From Varanus komodoensis (taxonomy: Eukaryota > Chordata > Lepidosauria > Squamata > Varanidae): a DNA stretch of 64,000 nucleotides. The position numbers and the translations under genes were made by a program. The stretch covers positions 634,172 to 698,171 of the forward strand of contig NW_025336348.1 of assembly GCF_004798865.1 (NCBI RefSeq). Direction: 5' to 3'. The notes below the pieces were generated by a model. The model had not been told where the DNA came from. It worked only from the letters and a program-made list of their open reading frames with translations, and made no database searches. The first letter of the stretch is position 1; each line of letters opens with the position of its first letter. This document shows positions 35,698 to 46,904 of this stretch, one piece after another.

Positions 35698-35945
35698 GGT
35701 AAATCATCCCCCGTCACAGTGCATGTTAAAGGACATGGGATGCTACCTTGTCCCAGGTCGGTCTAGGTTTTTCCTCCTGGTTCGGACTTCTTCTCCCGGA
35801 CTTCTTCTCCCTGTCAGGCAGTGGCTGATCAGCAGAGGGCTTTGTCACCTTCAGATCCTATTCTTTTGAAGCACAGTTGCCAGGAATCAAACCTGGGACC
35901 TACTTCAGGTACCGCTTTGGCTCGGCAACTGGGCTACAGCCCCTC
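35698..35945 (-). mobile_element. tRNA-derived SINE, second family
   Basis: Read on the minus strand: GGGCTGTAGCCCAGTTGCCG, a box-B-like GGTTTGATTCC inside GTCCCAGGTTTGATTCCTGG, then a body ending CAAGGTAGCATCCCATGTCC. This follows a squamate SINE plan that closes with AGTATAAGGCAGCTTCATGT. The plus-strand copy at 60.9 kb has the same head. An internal 14-bp duplication (GGACTTCTTCTCCC twice, from 35784) is specific to this copy. Confidence 0.7.
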
Positions 35946-36084
35946 CCCGGGCATCCGACTCTGAGTATAAGGTTTCAATTTCCTTAGGAATGTGTGGAAG
36001 TTGGCAGATGAAGTGCAGATATAGATTGAGGTTATTGTATTTCCCACTGTGCATTGGCAATCTGGTTGGTTGTAGGGGAAAATA

Positions 36085-36087
<3 letters not shown>

Positions 36088-36119
<32 letters not shown>
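36088..36119. repeat. (AT)n microsatellite
   Basis: About 16 AT units without interruption. Confidence 0.95.
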
Positions 36120-36122
<3 letters not shown>

Positions 36123-36796
36123 CACATGTCTGGTGTTAGGGATGTGGAAATTGTGCAGAAAAATGAATCAGGCTGTGAGAGAATCTGGCACCAGATAATT
36201 ATGCAAATCTACTGTACACCGTGCTATAAAAGTATCTTGTCAGGAAACTTGGAGCAAACAGTAGGAGAAGTTGGCACCCAGTCCTTGCATGGGAAGCATT
36301 GACAGGCTGTGGGAGAGGCTGACTCGCAGTGCTGCAGGGAGCAAGGCCTGGCAAGGATGCAAACCGGCGCGCAGGGGAACTCCTGAGCTCCCAAATCGTC
36401 GCTGTGCTATTGTGTGCTGGGGAAGGAAGCAGAATTCCAAAGAATGCCGGCTTTCTTGCGCAGAGCTGAGGGTCAGGAGAGCAACCAGAGCCTAGCTCAG
36501 CTAGTGCACTATGGTAACGAGAAATCTGATAAAAGGAATGTCCCGCAAAGAAAGAAAAAGGGGTAGCTGTCAATGGGGCGGGATGGGTTGCGGGCTGGGG
36601 AGGGCAATGGGAGAATTAGGATCTGAACAATTCGTCCTTCCAGAGGCTTTATAACAAGGAAGTATGTTAGGAAACAAATGGACATTTATAAAAAGAAATG
36701 GAGTGGGAGGGGGTCCTCCTGCCTTCCTCATGTTCGTCAGCCTGAAAAACAGCTTTTTATGGAGCGCTCGGCACTGTTTGAGTTCGGCAGCATTTA
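36120..36796. other. Unassigned stretch
   Basis: Locally GC-rich around 36290-36480 but not dense in CpG over a length typical of a CpG island. No gene recognised. Confidence 0.4.
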
Positions 36797-37035
36797 CATA
36801 TTATTATTATTTGATTTCTACTTTGCCTTTCTACCAAAGTATGGCAGTTGAGTTGGTTTACAGGCACAATGAACATTGATGAGAAGCAACAAAACAATTC
36901 ATTAAAATACCATAAAAGCATAACAAAGCAGAAAAAGAAAACAATTCAAAACAGCACCCAACCAACAAAATCCACTTATAGGCTAAGGCTTTGTTGAATA
37001 AAGTAGTCATTGCGTGGGTGTTCCTCAGTTTGAAG
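36797..37035 (-). mobile_element. L2-type LINE 3' tail
   Basis: ATATTATTATTATTTGATTT, CTACTTTGCCTTTCTACC and GGTTTACAGGCACAATGAAC follow the reversed L2 3' UTR, then an A-rich run leads toward a short ORF2 end (AGGCTTTGTTGAATAAAGTA). Confidence 0.7.
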
Positions 37036-37041
37036 CAGATG

Positions 37042-37260
37042 GGAGACAGCGTTGTACAGTGGTTAGGGTGTCGGACCAGGTCTGGATTCTCATCTCCACT
37101 CAACCATGAAGCTTGTTGGGTGATTTTTGGGTCAGTATGGTCCTAACCTACCTCACAGGGTAGCTGTTGTGAGGATAAAATGGAAAGGGGAATCTTGTAA
37201 GCCACTTTGGGTTCCTTGCAAGGGGAAGAAAGGCGGGGTATAAATGTAATACAATAATAT
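37042..37260 (+). mobile_element. tRNA-derived SINE, L2-tail type
   Basis: Head GTTGTACAGTGGTTAGGGTG, then the conserved body TAACCTACCTCACAGGGTAG and GTTGTGAGGATAAAATGGAA, and the tail GGCGGGGTATAAATGTAATA. This is an older subfamily than the 57.6 and 63.6 kb copies, judged by its divergence. Confidence 0.85.
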
Positions 37261-37314
37261 TCATAATCTAGTGTTGTGCCAGAATATCAGTAGGGTTGGG
37301 ACAATTACTACAGG

Positions 37315-37372
37315 AACTTGCTAGGACTGATGGGAGTTGAAGTCCAACATACCCAGAGGCCACCGGTCCATG
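37315..37372. mobile_element. Half of a palindromic MITE-like element
   Basis: CTGATGGGAGTTGAAGTCCA ACATACCCAGAGG (split here) matches one arm of the palindrome at 54.7 kb. Confidence 0.55.
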
Positions 37373-37855
37373 GAAAGCTGAGTCAGGGTACATCAGCTCA
37401 GTTGGCAGAGATCTCTAGGGTGCCTTAACGCGGGGGCAAATTTTCCACAACTGAAGTTATTTTATTTTAACCATCACGCCGGTCCCATGTGGTTTTTGTG
37501 CCTCAGACAGTAACATGTCTCATGCAGTCTCTTAAATATCACAGATTCCTGAATGGCTCTTGCAAGTGAGGCCTGCATCGCAACGTTGCAGCATTGGGTT
37601 GTCCTATGCAATGTCCCAGCCAGCTGTTTCTTCTTGAAGGATGCCGCACTCCATTTCTCCTCTATCTTCCAGCGTTCTCTTCTCACTCAGGGTCTGGTGG
37701 CTTCTGGGCATGTATGGTCTTCACCAGGCTCTTTGCAGTGCATGGGATCCCTTGTTTCTTCCTAAACATGTTTTGGACTTCAGACTTTGGCATTCTCCAA
37801 GCACGCTGGTATCTACCTCTTGGGTCTGCATGGTGGCAAAGTACGATTAGACAGC
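37373..37855. other. Unassigned stretch
   Basis: No gene or repeat recognised. Three overlapping plus-strand frames (69-135 codons) have no domain. Confidence 0.4.
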
Positions 37856-37935
37856 GTCCCAGAATAGTAGAATTGGAAGGGGCCAGTGAAGCCGTTGAGT
37901 CCAGCCCCCTGCTCAGTGCGGGACTTGCCTGCAGA
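37856..37935 (-). mobile_element. CR1 LINE extreme 3' end
   Basis: AATAGTAGAATTGGAAGGGG then GAGTCCAGCCCCCTGCTCAG is the reversed CR1 3' terminus. Confidence 0.75.
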
Positions 37936-38419
37936 AATAGTATGAATGGTTGTGCCTCTGTAAATGTTGCAGTGATGAACTGGCCACGTGGGAGGACTTA
38001 GCCAAATGCCTTGTATGTAGAGAGGCATTCAATGTGCATAACAAAACCCGTGCATTTCCAGAGGGTACCATATTAGAGTATCGCAGCAAAAAACAGCAAA
38101 AGAAACAGTTTTTGATGTGCCACAAGACAGTTTGTTGAACATGTATGAAGTGCAGGTCGTTAAACCTAGCCATCAGACCTTCTATAACGTGAGTTGCGAG
38201 CGTCATGAAACCTTCTATTCGCTTTCCCCCAATCCTCTCCATCTTCTCTGCCTGCCCTGCAGTCTTGGCTGCTCTGCTCTGGGGTCACGCAAGGATCGTG
38301 TTATTCTATATCAGACGGGGTCCAGAGCTTACCAAGCCATTCTCTGTGCAGCCATTGCGCAGGTTCTAATGTCGGGACCATTCTCTGTGTCTTTTTGAAT
38401 GTTTTTCCTTAATACTGTT
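37936..38419. other. Unassigned stretch
   Basis: No gene or repeat recognised. Short frames only. Confidence 0.4.
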
Positions 38420-38607
38420 GCATGCATTTATGTCCCACTCCTTTTCTCTTATGGGGCACCCATCTTGTCCCCACAACAGTGACCCCATGGGGAAGGTTAG
38501 GCTGAAAGTGACTCGCCCAAAGTCATCGGTTTGTGGGGACCAGACCCTGGATCTCCCAAGCCCTCAGTCCAACTCCCTAACCACTATGCCACATGGACCT
38601 TTGGTAA
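38420..38607 (-). mobile_element. tRNA-derived SINE, L2-tail type
   Basis: Reversed tail and body (CCCCACAACAGTGACCCCAT, GGTTAGGCTGAAAGTGACTC, CGCCCAAAGTCATC) and reversed tRNA-like head (CCAACTCCCTAACCACTATG). A complete but diverged copy. Confidence 0.82.
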
Positions 38608-39397
38608 CAGAGGAGCATTAAGCCACATCAGCCCTTGACTTCATGCTGAAGGGATACAGTCCAGATGCATGTTCACCACCCCAGTGATAACTAGGCCACA
38701 GTGAAATGCACTGAAGATGAAGGTACAGAAACGGGACTGTTTTGGCTGCGCCTTACATTGGATCAGGGACTTCAAATCACTCCTCACAGCACTGTTTTTT
38801 TTTTCTTTCTGTGACCCCCCCAGAGAAACTCTTAGTTCTCCCATCCTTCTGCTAGATGTTGAAGTACAGGCACATGCGCCATCCTGCAAGGCCCCTAAGC
38901 AGCCGAACTCTTCCACCTTCTTTCCCCAACTAAATAGCTGAATGAGTCTCCTAGGACTCCTTATTGGCAGGAAGGCTCAGCCTTACGCTCAACTGGGTGG
39001 CTTTTCCGGCATTTCTGGCACTGCCGCCTTTGTCTGCAGCCCTGTTGCCCACTAGAGGAGGGTCCACAATATCCTCCTAAACAGAATTTGACCCTTGGGC
39101 TGAAAGGGATTTTAGAGCCCTTTCATAGGAAAAGTAAGTAATTGTTGAATTGCGAAGCTTCCACACGGGCTGACCAAAAGTGCGTTGGACGCAGATCTTC
39201 CCCGGGCTAGGTCAATTTTTACTAGCTTGGAACTGCACAGAGCCTTTGACCAGGTTGTTGTGGTAGTAGCTGAAAGTAGCAAATTATTATTAGTAGTAGC
39301 ATTAACATCTGTGTTTGATTTCACAAAAGATATCGTGTCATCATCATCATGGATGACGCTTTGCACAATGCAAGTTGAGAAGTTCCTGTGGACAATT
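38608..39397. other. Unassigned stretch
   Basis: No gene recognised. A poly-T/C stretch lies near 38795-38812. An 113-codon minus-strand frame at 39112-39453 has no domain. Confidence 0.4.
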
Positions 39398-39490
39398 TGT
39401 GGAACTTCCAATATTTTGGCCTGCAGCTCCCATGATCCCTTGCCACCGGCCATGCTCAGTAGGGATGATGGGCATGGTGGTTCAATAACG
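39398..39490. mobile_element. Degenerate palindromic MITE-like element
   Basis: CCTGCAGCTCCCATGATCCC and GGGATGATGGGCATGGTGGT form the two sides of an imperfect palindrome of the same kind as the one at 54.7 kb (ACTCCCAT…ATGGGAGT core). Confidence 0.45.
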
Positions 39491-39904
39491 AGAGCTGCAA
39501 GCTGCTGCTTTTAAATAGTATGAAAAAGTGTTGAGAAGAGAGGAAAGGGAGGCAGGAGGGGGAAGGGAAAGAAGATGCAAGATTTACTGCATACACACTT
39601 AGGTTTTGTTTACAGTGGTGACTTCCACATAGTCAACAGATCTGCCCCAAAATAATAAATAAATAAATTCCAAATTTATATACATTTAGAATGGATTACT
39701 ATTCCATTACTGTCATGTAAAGAGAAATAAAATTCATTTCTCCATACAGAGGAAAACTGTTACTGGGGTTGTGTGTGCTACCCAATCTTCTGTCCAAGGG
39801 GTAACATTAATGTGCATCTTTAAGACCTTCCCCTTCCTCTTCACTTGGTTCTTTCTCCTAAACTTGAAAGGTTTGTTCTGTTTGAACAAAATCCTTCAAA
39901 CAGA
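39491..39904. other. Unassigned AT-rich stretch
   Basis: A short AAATAAATAAAT run lies at about 39653-39665. Nothing else recognised. Confidence 0.4.
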
Positions 39905-40025
39905 AGATGTTCCTCCACGTAGGACACATGGCCACCCTACATAGATTGGTTTGGCCAAATAGGGGGCACCCTGGAAACAGAGAACTGTTCTCTGTCAAGT
40001 AGGACACATTGGTTGCAGAAGAGTA
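39905..40025. mobile_element. Possible hAT-type DNA transposon relic
   Basis: GTAGGACACATGGCCACCCT and a second GTAGGACACATTGG copy resemble the terminal words (AGGGTGGCCATGTGTCCTC) of hAT-type relics known in vertebrates. Similar words occur at 43888 and about 48743, so a dispersed repeat is likely. The family is uncertain. Confidence 0.4.
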
Positions 40026-41615
40026 AGGGGACTATGAGGTCATACCATGCACTTCATGGAAACCATGAGCCTATAAATGAACTTGGAAAGAGATCTTTGA
40101 AAAAGGAAGTAAAATGTGAAATCAAAGGTTTCCACGTTGTCTTGGTTCAGCCCTCATGTAAATGAATGCTGAAGAAATTTGCCCAGTTCTGCTGAATGTA
40201 GCCTATGCCACAAAGAAACAGACAAACATTTCAAAATAAACACTTCCCCCTTCCCCTCTTGCGCCATTATAGGAATTGTTTCAACCCTCTAATAGATACA
40301 GTGGGATTCAAATCTTAACAATATCACCCACTTTAGAAGGGGAGGTTCTGGAGCGATTTTCCTTCCTTTTTTCCTTCCTGAAGGAAATAATTTTAAGTAG
40401 AGGTTTTGATTTATTTACATTTTTTAATTAAAAGAAAATTACAAATAAAATAGATGCTGTAGTGACTGCCATCCTGCAAAAGCATAGCAGTGCAATGTAA
40501 TTAAAAGGGCTCCTTGAATTATAATTAGATTTGAAATTTAATTATGACTGGAATGCTCCATCTTTACACACAACTGACACCTTATTGATACATACCCCTT
40601 CTTGCAATTCTGTTATATTTATGTCTGAGATCTTAATCTGTGAACTAACAGCAAGTGTATCATATTGGTGTTTGATGTAGAGACTGGAACAAAGGCCATT
40701 TTTTCTCCCTAAGCGTGTTAACCATCTTACAAACTGGAGTGTCATTCCAGGTGATATACAGGTATGATCTGGAAAGCAAGAAATTCTTGTGATTGAGCAG
40801 GGAATTTCTTTGCCATCAAAGAGAGATGCTCAGGGTGTGAGGATGCATTTCAGGAGTGGGTTGGATGGAAGGAGAAAGGGACAGGATGAAACTACTCGTA
40901 CCAAAAGCTCCAACCTACTTTAGTCTCCACTCTCACTGCCAGCAACTTCAGTGGAAGCATCTGCACAAGAGTTGGGGACCCACCAAATAATCGATGTCTG
41001 GGGGAAAGGAAGTGGGGCCTGGGGAAGGGGCTGCTTTGGGGCCCTCGGAGGCCAGGTTCCCCGAGCCTTTGCACCCATCCCTACAGATGTTCCCTACCTT
41101 TAGGTGACCTTACCTACACATTCAAGGGAATATTGGATGAATGTTGAGCTGGCAGAACAGATCCCGACTCCATGTGAGGTGCAACTGTGTTTGCACTTTC
41201 TTGGAAGGCTCCCTCTGAAAAATAATTCCCAACTCCTGCAGAGAAGAAAGCCACCCTCTGCCAGTGAAGGGCAGTTCTGCCAGGATGGACTCCCATCCCA
41301 CCCCGGGATTGATTTTGCAGCTGTGGAAAGCTCTTCCGGCATGCATCTCCTGCCAGTAGCAGGTCCTGAACTGGGGCACTGGGATGGGACAGGTCTTGGA
41401 TCCTCGGCCCAATCATTCCTGCCTGAAACTGGTGTATTCATTTGCCCCACTGAGCCAATAGAAGGGAAATGTTGAAAAGTCAGACTGCTCGCCCGTACCA
41501 GCCAGGTTGGCTGGTGAGGATAGGCTGCCTTTGGAAGTATCTCCAGATTTGCCACATCACTCCCTTCTCTATGCTTCCACACCTTTGGGGTCTGGGTTTT
41601 TTAAAAATAAATGTT
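40026..41615. other. Unassigned stretch
   Basis: About 1.6 kb with no gene or named repeat. Mirror-image frames of 96-160 codons on both strands at 41100-41582 have no domain. Confidence 0.45.
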
Positions 41616-41765
41616 CTTGTGATGGGCCATCAAGTCATCTCCAATGTAGGGCAACCCTGTGAACGAAAACCTTCCAAAATCTTCTTGCAGGCTCAAGGCT
41701 TCATGGAGTTCATTCATCTTGTCTTTGGACTTCCTCTCCTTCTTCTGCCTACATCTTTCCCTAGT
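41616..41765 (-). mobile_element. RTE-clade LINE tail (second lineage), decayed
   Basis: The minus strand ends in ACATTGGAGATGACTTGATG, the same ending as the 47.1 kb copy, preceded by a decayed stretch like the C-terminus of that RTE lineage (GRQKKRRKSKDK). Degenerate. Confidence 0.6.
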
Positions 41766-41805
41766 TAAAATTGTATTCTAACTCTGCTAATTTATTTATT
41801 TATTC

Positions 41806-42050
41806 CTTACTTTGGCTACCTAATAAGAAGGAAGGACTCACTGGAGAAGAGCCTAATGCTGGGAACAACAGATGGCAAAAGAAGAAGGGGACGGCAGAGG
41901 ATGAGGAGGCTGGATGGCGTCACTGGGGCAGTGGGTGTGAGCTAAGCTGGACTCCGGGGGATGGTGGGGGACAGGAGAGCCTGGAGGAGTGTTGTCTATG
42001 GGCTCACGATGGGTCGGACACGACTTCGCGACTAGCAAGCAAGCAAACTG
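41806..42050 (+). mobile_element. BovB LINE 3' end
   Basis: The plus-strand frame encodes KKEGLTGEEPNAGNNRWQKK and its shifted frame GKRRRGRQRMRRLDG-like residues. The DNA (GATGGCAAAAGAAGAAGGGG, GGGTCGGACACGACTTCGCG) matches the 30.7 and 50.8 kb copies in reverse. The 3' tail is (CAAG)n. An (ATTT)n run lies just before it. Confidence 0.92.
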
Positions 42051-42317
42051 CTCCCATAGCCCTCTAGAGCTCCCCGGACAATGTACAGAGAAGTGTGCAG
42101 TCTATGAAGTGGTACAGTCATGAGACCATTGCCCTGCTGTTGGGGCTGTGTTCTTTGCTTCTCATCCTCCAGGGCTCCAACACAGTTATTGTGTGGCCCT
42201 TGGGTATTGCGTGGTCCCTGTTTCCTAATCTTGCCTCAACTTGCAAACTGTCTGATGAGGGTGATGTGTCCATTTCCATAATACACAAAGTATATAATAT
42301 GCTTCATTTCAGTGATC
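42051..42317. other. Unassigned stretch
   Basis: No repeat or gene recognised. Confidence 0.4.
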
Positions 42318-42402
42318 AACTAGCCAGTTAGGCAAGTGTCATTATCCCCATTTTGCAGAGACGAGTAGGTAAGACTGAGGCTGCAAGGGCAGTGAGTGCT
42401 AG
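42318..42402 (+). mobile_element. MIR-like SINE relic
   Basis: GTCATTATCCCCATTTTGCA then GACTGAGGCTGCAAGGGCAG matches the MIR body (ATTATCCCCATTTTACAGAT, ACTGAGGCACAGAGAGG). Ancient amniote element. Confidence 0.65.
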
Positions 42403-43196
42403 AAGTCCCTTCTTTGGATAAAAGAAATTAAAATGCTAGACCACTGTTCTTATTTTGGGCTGCTGTGCTTCCCCCAGTACTAGAGTTGCGATGATCTTGC
42501 CTGGAATTTGGCTCTCTTATGTTCACAGATTTGTCTTGTGCTCAGCCCTTTCTTGGAAAACCAGCTGAGCCGAGAGGAAGTCTGCAAAGGCAAGCGGAAG
42601 TGAGCTTGCGCAACCAGCCTTGTGCCACACTACAAATGAAGCCTGCAGGTATGTGCATTGAACAGGAACGCTGCTTGCACAGGCCTCAGTTCCTGGCGAG
42701 CACCTCTTAAATGCTTGGTGGCTTGGCCAGCAAGTTGCACTCCCAGCCTCAAGAAAGCAGACCAGAGACTCGGGAGCCAAGCTCAGGGAACCCGACAGAG
42801 TCCCACCCACAAAGCAGGTTCCTCACACATCCCTACCCAGTGTCAGCCCCTGGTTTTGGAGGGCCCTGAAGCAAGCCACCCACCACGTGCCCTTCCCCTC
42901 AGGGAAGCCACTTCTTAGAGCTGTGGCCACCAGCTGCTTCTGCTCCGCATCTTCTTCTCATCCATGCTTCCACCCGCTTGTCTGAGAGGCAGGGAAGCAA
43001 CAGGTGGTGGCAGCTCCCCACAGCCTCCATCGCTGGGCCAGAGTGAGAGGCAGTTGCACCGGGGAAGAGGAAGAACAGCCCCGGGGGGCCCATGTCAGTG
43101 GGAACCCCAGAATGGGCAGCTTGGCAAGCACCCCCTACGCCCTTCCCTCCACACTGATCCGGGCTGCACCAGCTCACAGAAGCCCAATGTGGCTTA
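42403..43196. other. Unassigned GC-rich stretch
   Basis: GC-rich from about 42700 to 43180, with 80-95 codon frames on both strands and no domain. Confidence 0.4.
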
Positions 43197-43221
43197 CTAG
43201 AATTACTACATAAAAGTATTT

Positions 43222-43318
43222 TTTCAAATTATCTGGTTGCAACAGGAATTGCAAATGAGTGTCTCCAATTCTTCAAATCATCCGGCTGCAAATTAATATC
43301 TGGTTGCAACAGCAACTG
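43222..43318. repeat. Local direct repeat
   Basis: ATCTGGTTGCAACAG occurs near 43231 and again near 43299, with related CAAATCATCCGGCTGCAA between them. A small decayed tandem array of about 33-base spacing. Confidence 0.6.
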
Positions 43319-43887
43319 CCTCAGAGTTTCTGCAAAGGATTTGTTAATGTCATTTTCTAGTTCGTTCTTTCTTTCTCTTTCTTTCTTTGAGCTCAACTAT
43401 TATGTGTCAAGGGAACAAAGTTTAGTTAAGAGACAAAAAAATGTTGACTTGGCAGCAGGGCTGGTTAAAAAGAGCAATGCCATTTTTATGACAATTTTGA
43501 GACTTTGTTTTGACATGGCCATCACTGCGGCATCAATAACGCTGAAACAAAACGTCAAATGTTGTAAGGAAGAAAAATCGAAATTTTGATATTTTCCATA
43601 TTTTTGGGTACTTTTGGCAAGGTTGTTGAAATGGCAAAGAAGTTTCTTGGAAGAAATATCAGAAAATGTGTGCATTTTCCAAGCAAATCTTTCAGACAGA
43701 GAGAGTGCATGAGCAAATGTACAAAGGAGGTGGCGGGAAAGACTTCTGTTGCGGCTGGTGGCTTCTGTGTCATGCAAGCTTTGCAGTGAAGAAATCTCCT
43801 CCAGAAAAAGTACGTACAGTGATGTGACATTTTTAATCACACCTTTGAATGGTGCACAGATCCTCAGCTATATTTACTCCGTGACCT
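43319..43887. other. Unassigned stretch
   Basis: A TTTCTTTCTC tract lies near 43366-43390. A 146-codon minus-strand frame at 43400-43840 has no recognised domain. Confidence 0.4.
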
Positions 43888-43935
43888 TGTAGGGTGGCCA
43901 TGTGTCCTCTTGAATAAAGGACTGCTCCTCATGTT
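43888..43935. mobile_element. Possible hAT-type terminal relic
   Basis: GTAGGGTGGCCATGTGTCCT is the reverse of the word cluster at 39.9 kb. Too short to classify firmly. Confidence 0.35.
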
Positions 43936-45383
43936 GAAGGCTGGTTATTTATTTCTTTATAGCATAAACTATGTAAAATTGGGAATGACTTGGAGAAAAG
44001 TCTAGGAAGCAAAAGGGAAACATCTCTGTCAAAACGGTTAGCCTTGTGCAGTCACCTGAATGGGGTGAGATGAGAGTCCCCAGGACTGTTCATGCGGCAG
44101 AATAATATTGTGAACTGGTCGCAGCATCACAACCTGGCAAGCGATTGCTTCCTGAACAGGAAGCAACCTGTGCTCCTTTGCAGCACAGTCGTGTCACTTG
44201 GAGAAAACTGCATCATTCCATGGAGATTAAGTGCTGGGCCAAACAGAAATGAGCAAAAGCTCTCATTTCTGGAATGGGGCAAGCCAGCAGACCTTCAGCG
44301 CAGGCCTGTCCCAGTGGAGAGCCAAGCAATTCCATGCATTTCAGGGCTACCTCCAGGAAATGCTAAATTCCTGCTGAGCAAGTGCTGGAATCCCACTTCC
44401 TAGCTGGAACTGGAAGGGCCCACGATCTGCACAAGAGAAACGGCAGGGCAGAAGCACCCGGCTCGATTCTGTCCCGGACTCCTGGCAAAGCAATACCTGT
44501 GCAACTGAGCTCTTATTCTCCAATTGGTTGTGGGGTTAGACCATGTTGCCCTCGAGTGGAAACAGTCGATTCACTGAATGGGTGCTGTACTTGAGTCATC
44601 AGGTGATCTAATTTTAAACTGTGGCTTAGTTGCTGTTACTCTTGGTTCACATCACTCACAAGTCAGCAAGATCTCCCTGTACAGAAAATGCATCGACTGT
44701 ATTTTTATCCACCTTCCTCAGATCCCCCACAAACTTTTCAAGGTAACCTTGATTATATTGTTAGATCCCTTTCTTTGCAAGGCTTTCGCATGTGGAGTAG
44801 GTGGGCAGGAAGTGCCTGATTTGGTTTGACTCTGGTCTCTGATCCAGTAAATCACGACACATCGCTACCCCGATTTCCTTGGTTTGTTGGCGTTTAACTA
44901 CAGGGGAATGATTCTTTGGCTGCATAAGTGAGCAAACACCAGTCATTTTGTTTAATGGTGTTGAATCAGAGGTGAAAATGTTATGTGCCAAGTTACCTCA
45001 GGAGCTAATTAGAAGGCTTTTACTTTTCCAGTTTTTATTAATGACCTGTCGGCACTCTATAGTTCATGAAACATTCTTTACCTCTGCATGCTGATGATGT
45101 GACCTCGTACACAGTAAGAGCCCTGTAAGGTTATCAGACCTTGACTATTTTAAGTAGAGATTTATGGAGCAATATTCACAATTTAAAGACATAAATCCCC
45201 TCACTGCTTTTCCTTACGGGAGTCAGGCCCAATCTGATGCATGTTTCCTCAAAATATTTGGAATTCTGGCTCTCCTAAAGCTAAGCTGGTTGAGGTGAGA
45301 TGTGAACAAAGTCCATCTTTTGTTAAGTGAATTCTGCTGGGGGCCTTTTTGATATTGGTAGCTTCCTGCCACGGGCAAGCAAG
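43936..45383. other. Unassigned stretch, possible LINE scrap
   Basis: No gene recognised. At 45028-45112 the translation FPVFINDLSALYSS and a nearby TGCTGATGATG (A-D-D-like) recall the IND-L to ADD spacing of a LINE reverse transcriptase. The match is too short and frame-broken to assign. Confidence 0.3.
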
Positions 45384-45545
45384 TAATAGTATACATTTCC
45401 CACAATGCCCTGCAGCAGTGCTATACTGAGGGCATTGTGGGAAATTAAAATGGCAGACCTCAGACCCCCGAAAGTGGGGTATATCATTTTAATTTCCTCT
45501 GGTGACTTGGAGCAACATAATGTCAAGGGCATTGTGAGAAATCAG
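45384..45545. mobile_element. Palindromic MITE-like element
   Basis: ATTTCCCACAATGCCCT (45395-45411) and AGGGCATTGTGGGAAAT (45429-45445) are perfect 17-bp inverted repeats. A third copy with one change, in the same orientation as the second, lies at 45526-45542. GGAAATTAAAATG (45440-45452) also pairs perfectly with CATTTTAATTTCC (45485-45497). There is no coding capacity. Confidence 0.7.
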
Positions 45546-46401
45546 AGTGGCTATCCAGAAGCTGGAGGGTGGGATCTTGCTGGGACCCCGAGCAATGGAG
45601 CCTTGTTGTACCAGGCCTTCTTATGACTCATTCTTAGACAGCACATGAGCCTGAGGTTTCAAACCCTGTCCACATTTTCACCTGAGAGTATTCGGTTAGG
45701 ACCCATTAGTCACAGCCTTAATGCTGGATGTCCAAACTCTGTTTGAAGGGGTTATCCACTCCGTATGGATTCCCTGGCTCTTTTCTTTATTTTATTTTCA
45801 TCAAGCCAGCTCAGAAAACCTGCTGGAATACCCTCCGCACAAGAAAATGGCTGGCTGTACTGCATCCATGAGATGCCTTCTCAAGTGATGATAACCTTGT
45901 AGCGGCAATATATGAAGTGGGCCAACCACTAAATATGCATTTATAGTTTTCCTTTTTTCTTTTTCCATGGTAGCAAGGCCACTTACATGGCATGGAGTTC
46001 CTCTACAAGAGAGGTTTAACTTCCAGCCATACAGAGGCCTCTTCTTTTATTTTCATCGCAGAGGAAAAATGTGTCCTTGTATTGCTTTTTCTGGGAATTT
46101 GCATTTCTTTGCTGGACTACATATTCTATCAACCAACCACAAGGCAGTGGTGTGATGTAGCTGCACTAGGGTACATATTTGTATTTTCCCAAGGTTTATG
46201 TTCCAGTTTGTCATAGTCCAATACCAGATTTTCCTCACTCTAAAAAAACCTGATGAAAGGCTAGCAAACTCAGGATAGGCCCTGGAGTACAACGACAACA
46301 TGAAAACGCCCACAAACTTCTGTTTGCAAAGGATCACCAAAGCACAATACACACTATGAGAAGATGTTCATGAGGAGAAGTTCATGACTTCTCCTGCTGT
46401 C
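45546..46401. other. Unassigned stretch
   Basis: No gene or named repeat recognised. Confidence 0.4.
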
Positions 46402-46562
46402 AATTTTATCCCCACAACAACAACCTTGTGTAGTAGGTTGGGCTGAAAGTTGTGTGGTAGGTTGGGCTGAAAGTGACTGGCCCAAAGTCACCCAGTGAGT
46501 TTGATAGCTGACTGGGGACTACAACCTGGATCTCCAAAGTTCCAGTCAACACACTGGCCTCT
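46402..46562 (-). mobile_element. tRNA-derived SINE with internal duplication
   Basis: Reversed SINE body CCCCACAACAACAACCTTGT, CTGGCCCAAAGTCACCCAGT and reversed head. GTAGGTTGGGCTGAAAGT is present twice (46433 and 46457, 24-base offset), a duplication the other copies lack. Confidence 0.8.
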
Positions 46563-46904
46563 TCATTAACATACAACATGTGTTTTCTGCAGTGTTTTTG
46601 TGAAACGGTTTATGGGAAGTGAGTCACACACCACTGGCCTAGATGTTACCACTGAATTTTGGCTAACGCAGTGAGAAAATGTTTGGACTTTTTGAGTGAC
46701 TGGAGAAATTTGCTGTGGAGGCTGGTTGATGAAATCCAAACATAAATCCCCAACTTTTGAGTTCTGTGAGCACATTTAGAATTCTAAGAGCCTGTTGAGG
46801 CATTTCTCACAAAATGGCTACCATGAGATGGGGCTTCTCCATTCACAGAATGGGTGCTTTGTGCACGTGGTCTATTTAACAGCCATTTCCTAGGTCCTGG
46901 ATCT
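46563..46904. other. Unassigned stretch
   Basis: Contains CACAAAATGGCTACCATGAG, a word also seen as CATAAAATGGCAGCCAATGA near 57580, which hints at an unnamed dispersed repeat. Confidence 0.35.

Noticed and set aside
41100-41582. Frames of 96-160 codons on both strands as genes
   Set aside because: They are mirror frames of one GC-rich stretch with no motif on either strand.
42700-43180. CpG island promoter
   Set aside because: GC-rich but CpG dinucleotides are sparse, and no exon or transcript signal is visible.
45028-45112. Third LINE clade (R4-like) reverse transcriptase scrap
   Set aside because: Only an IND-L and an A-D-D-like word remain, in different frames, which is too little to assign.
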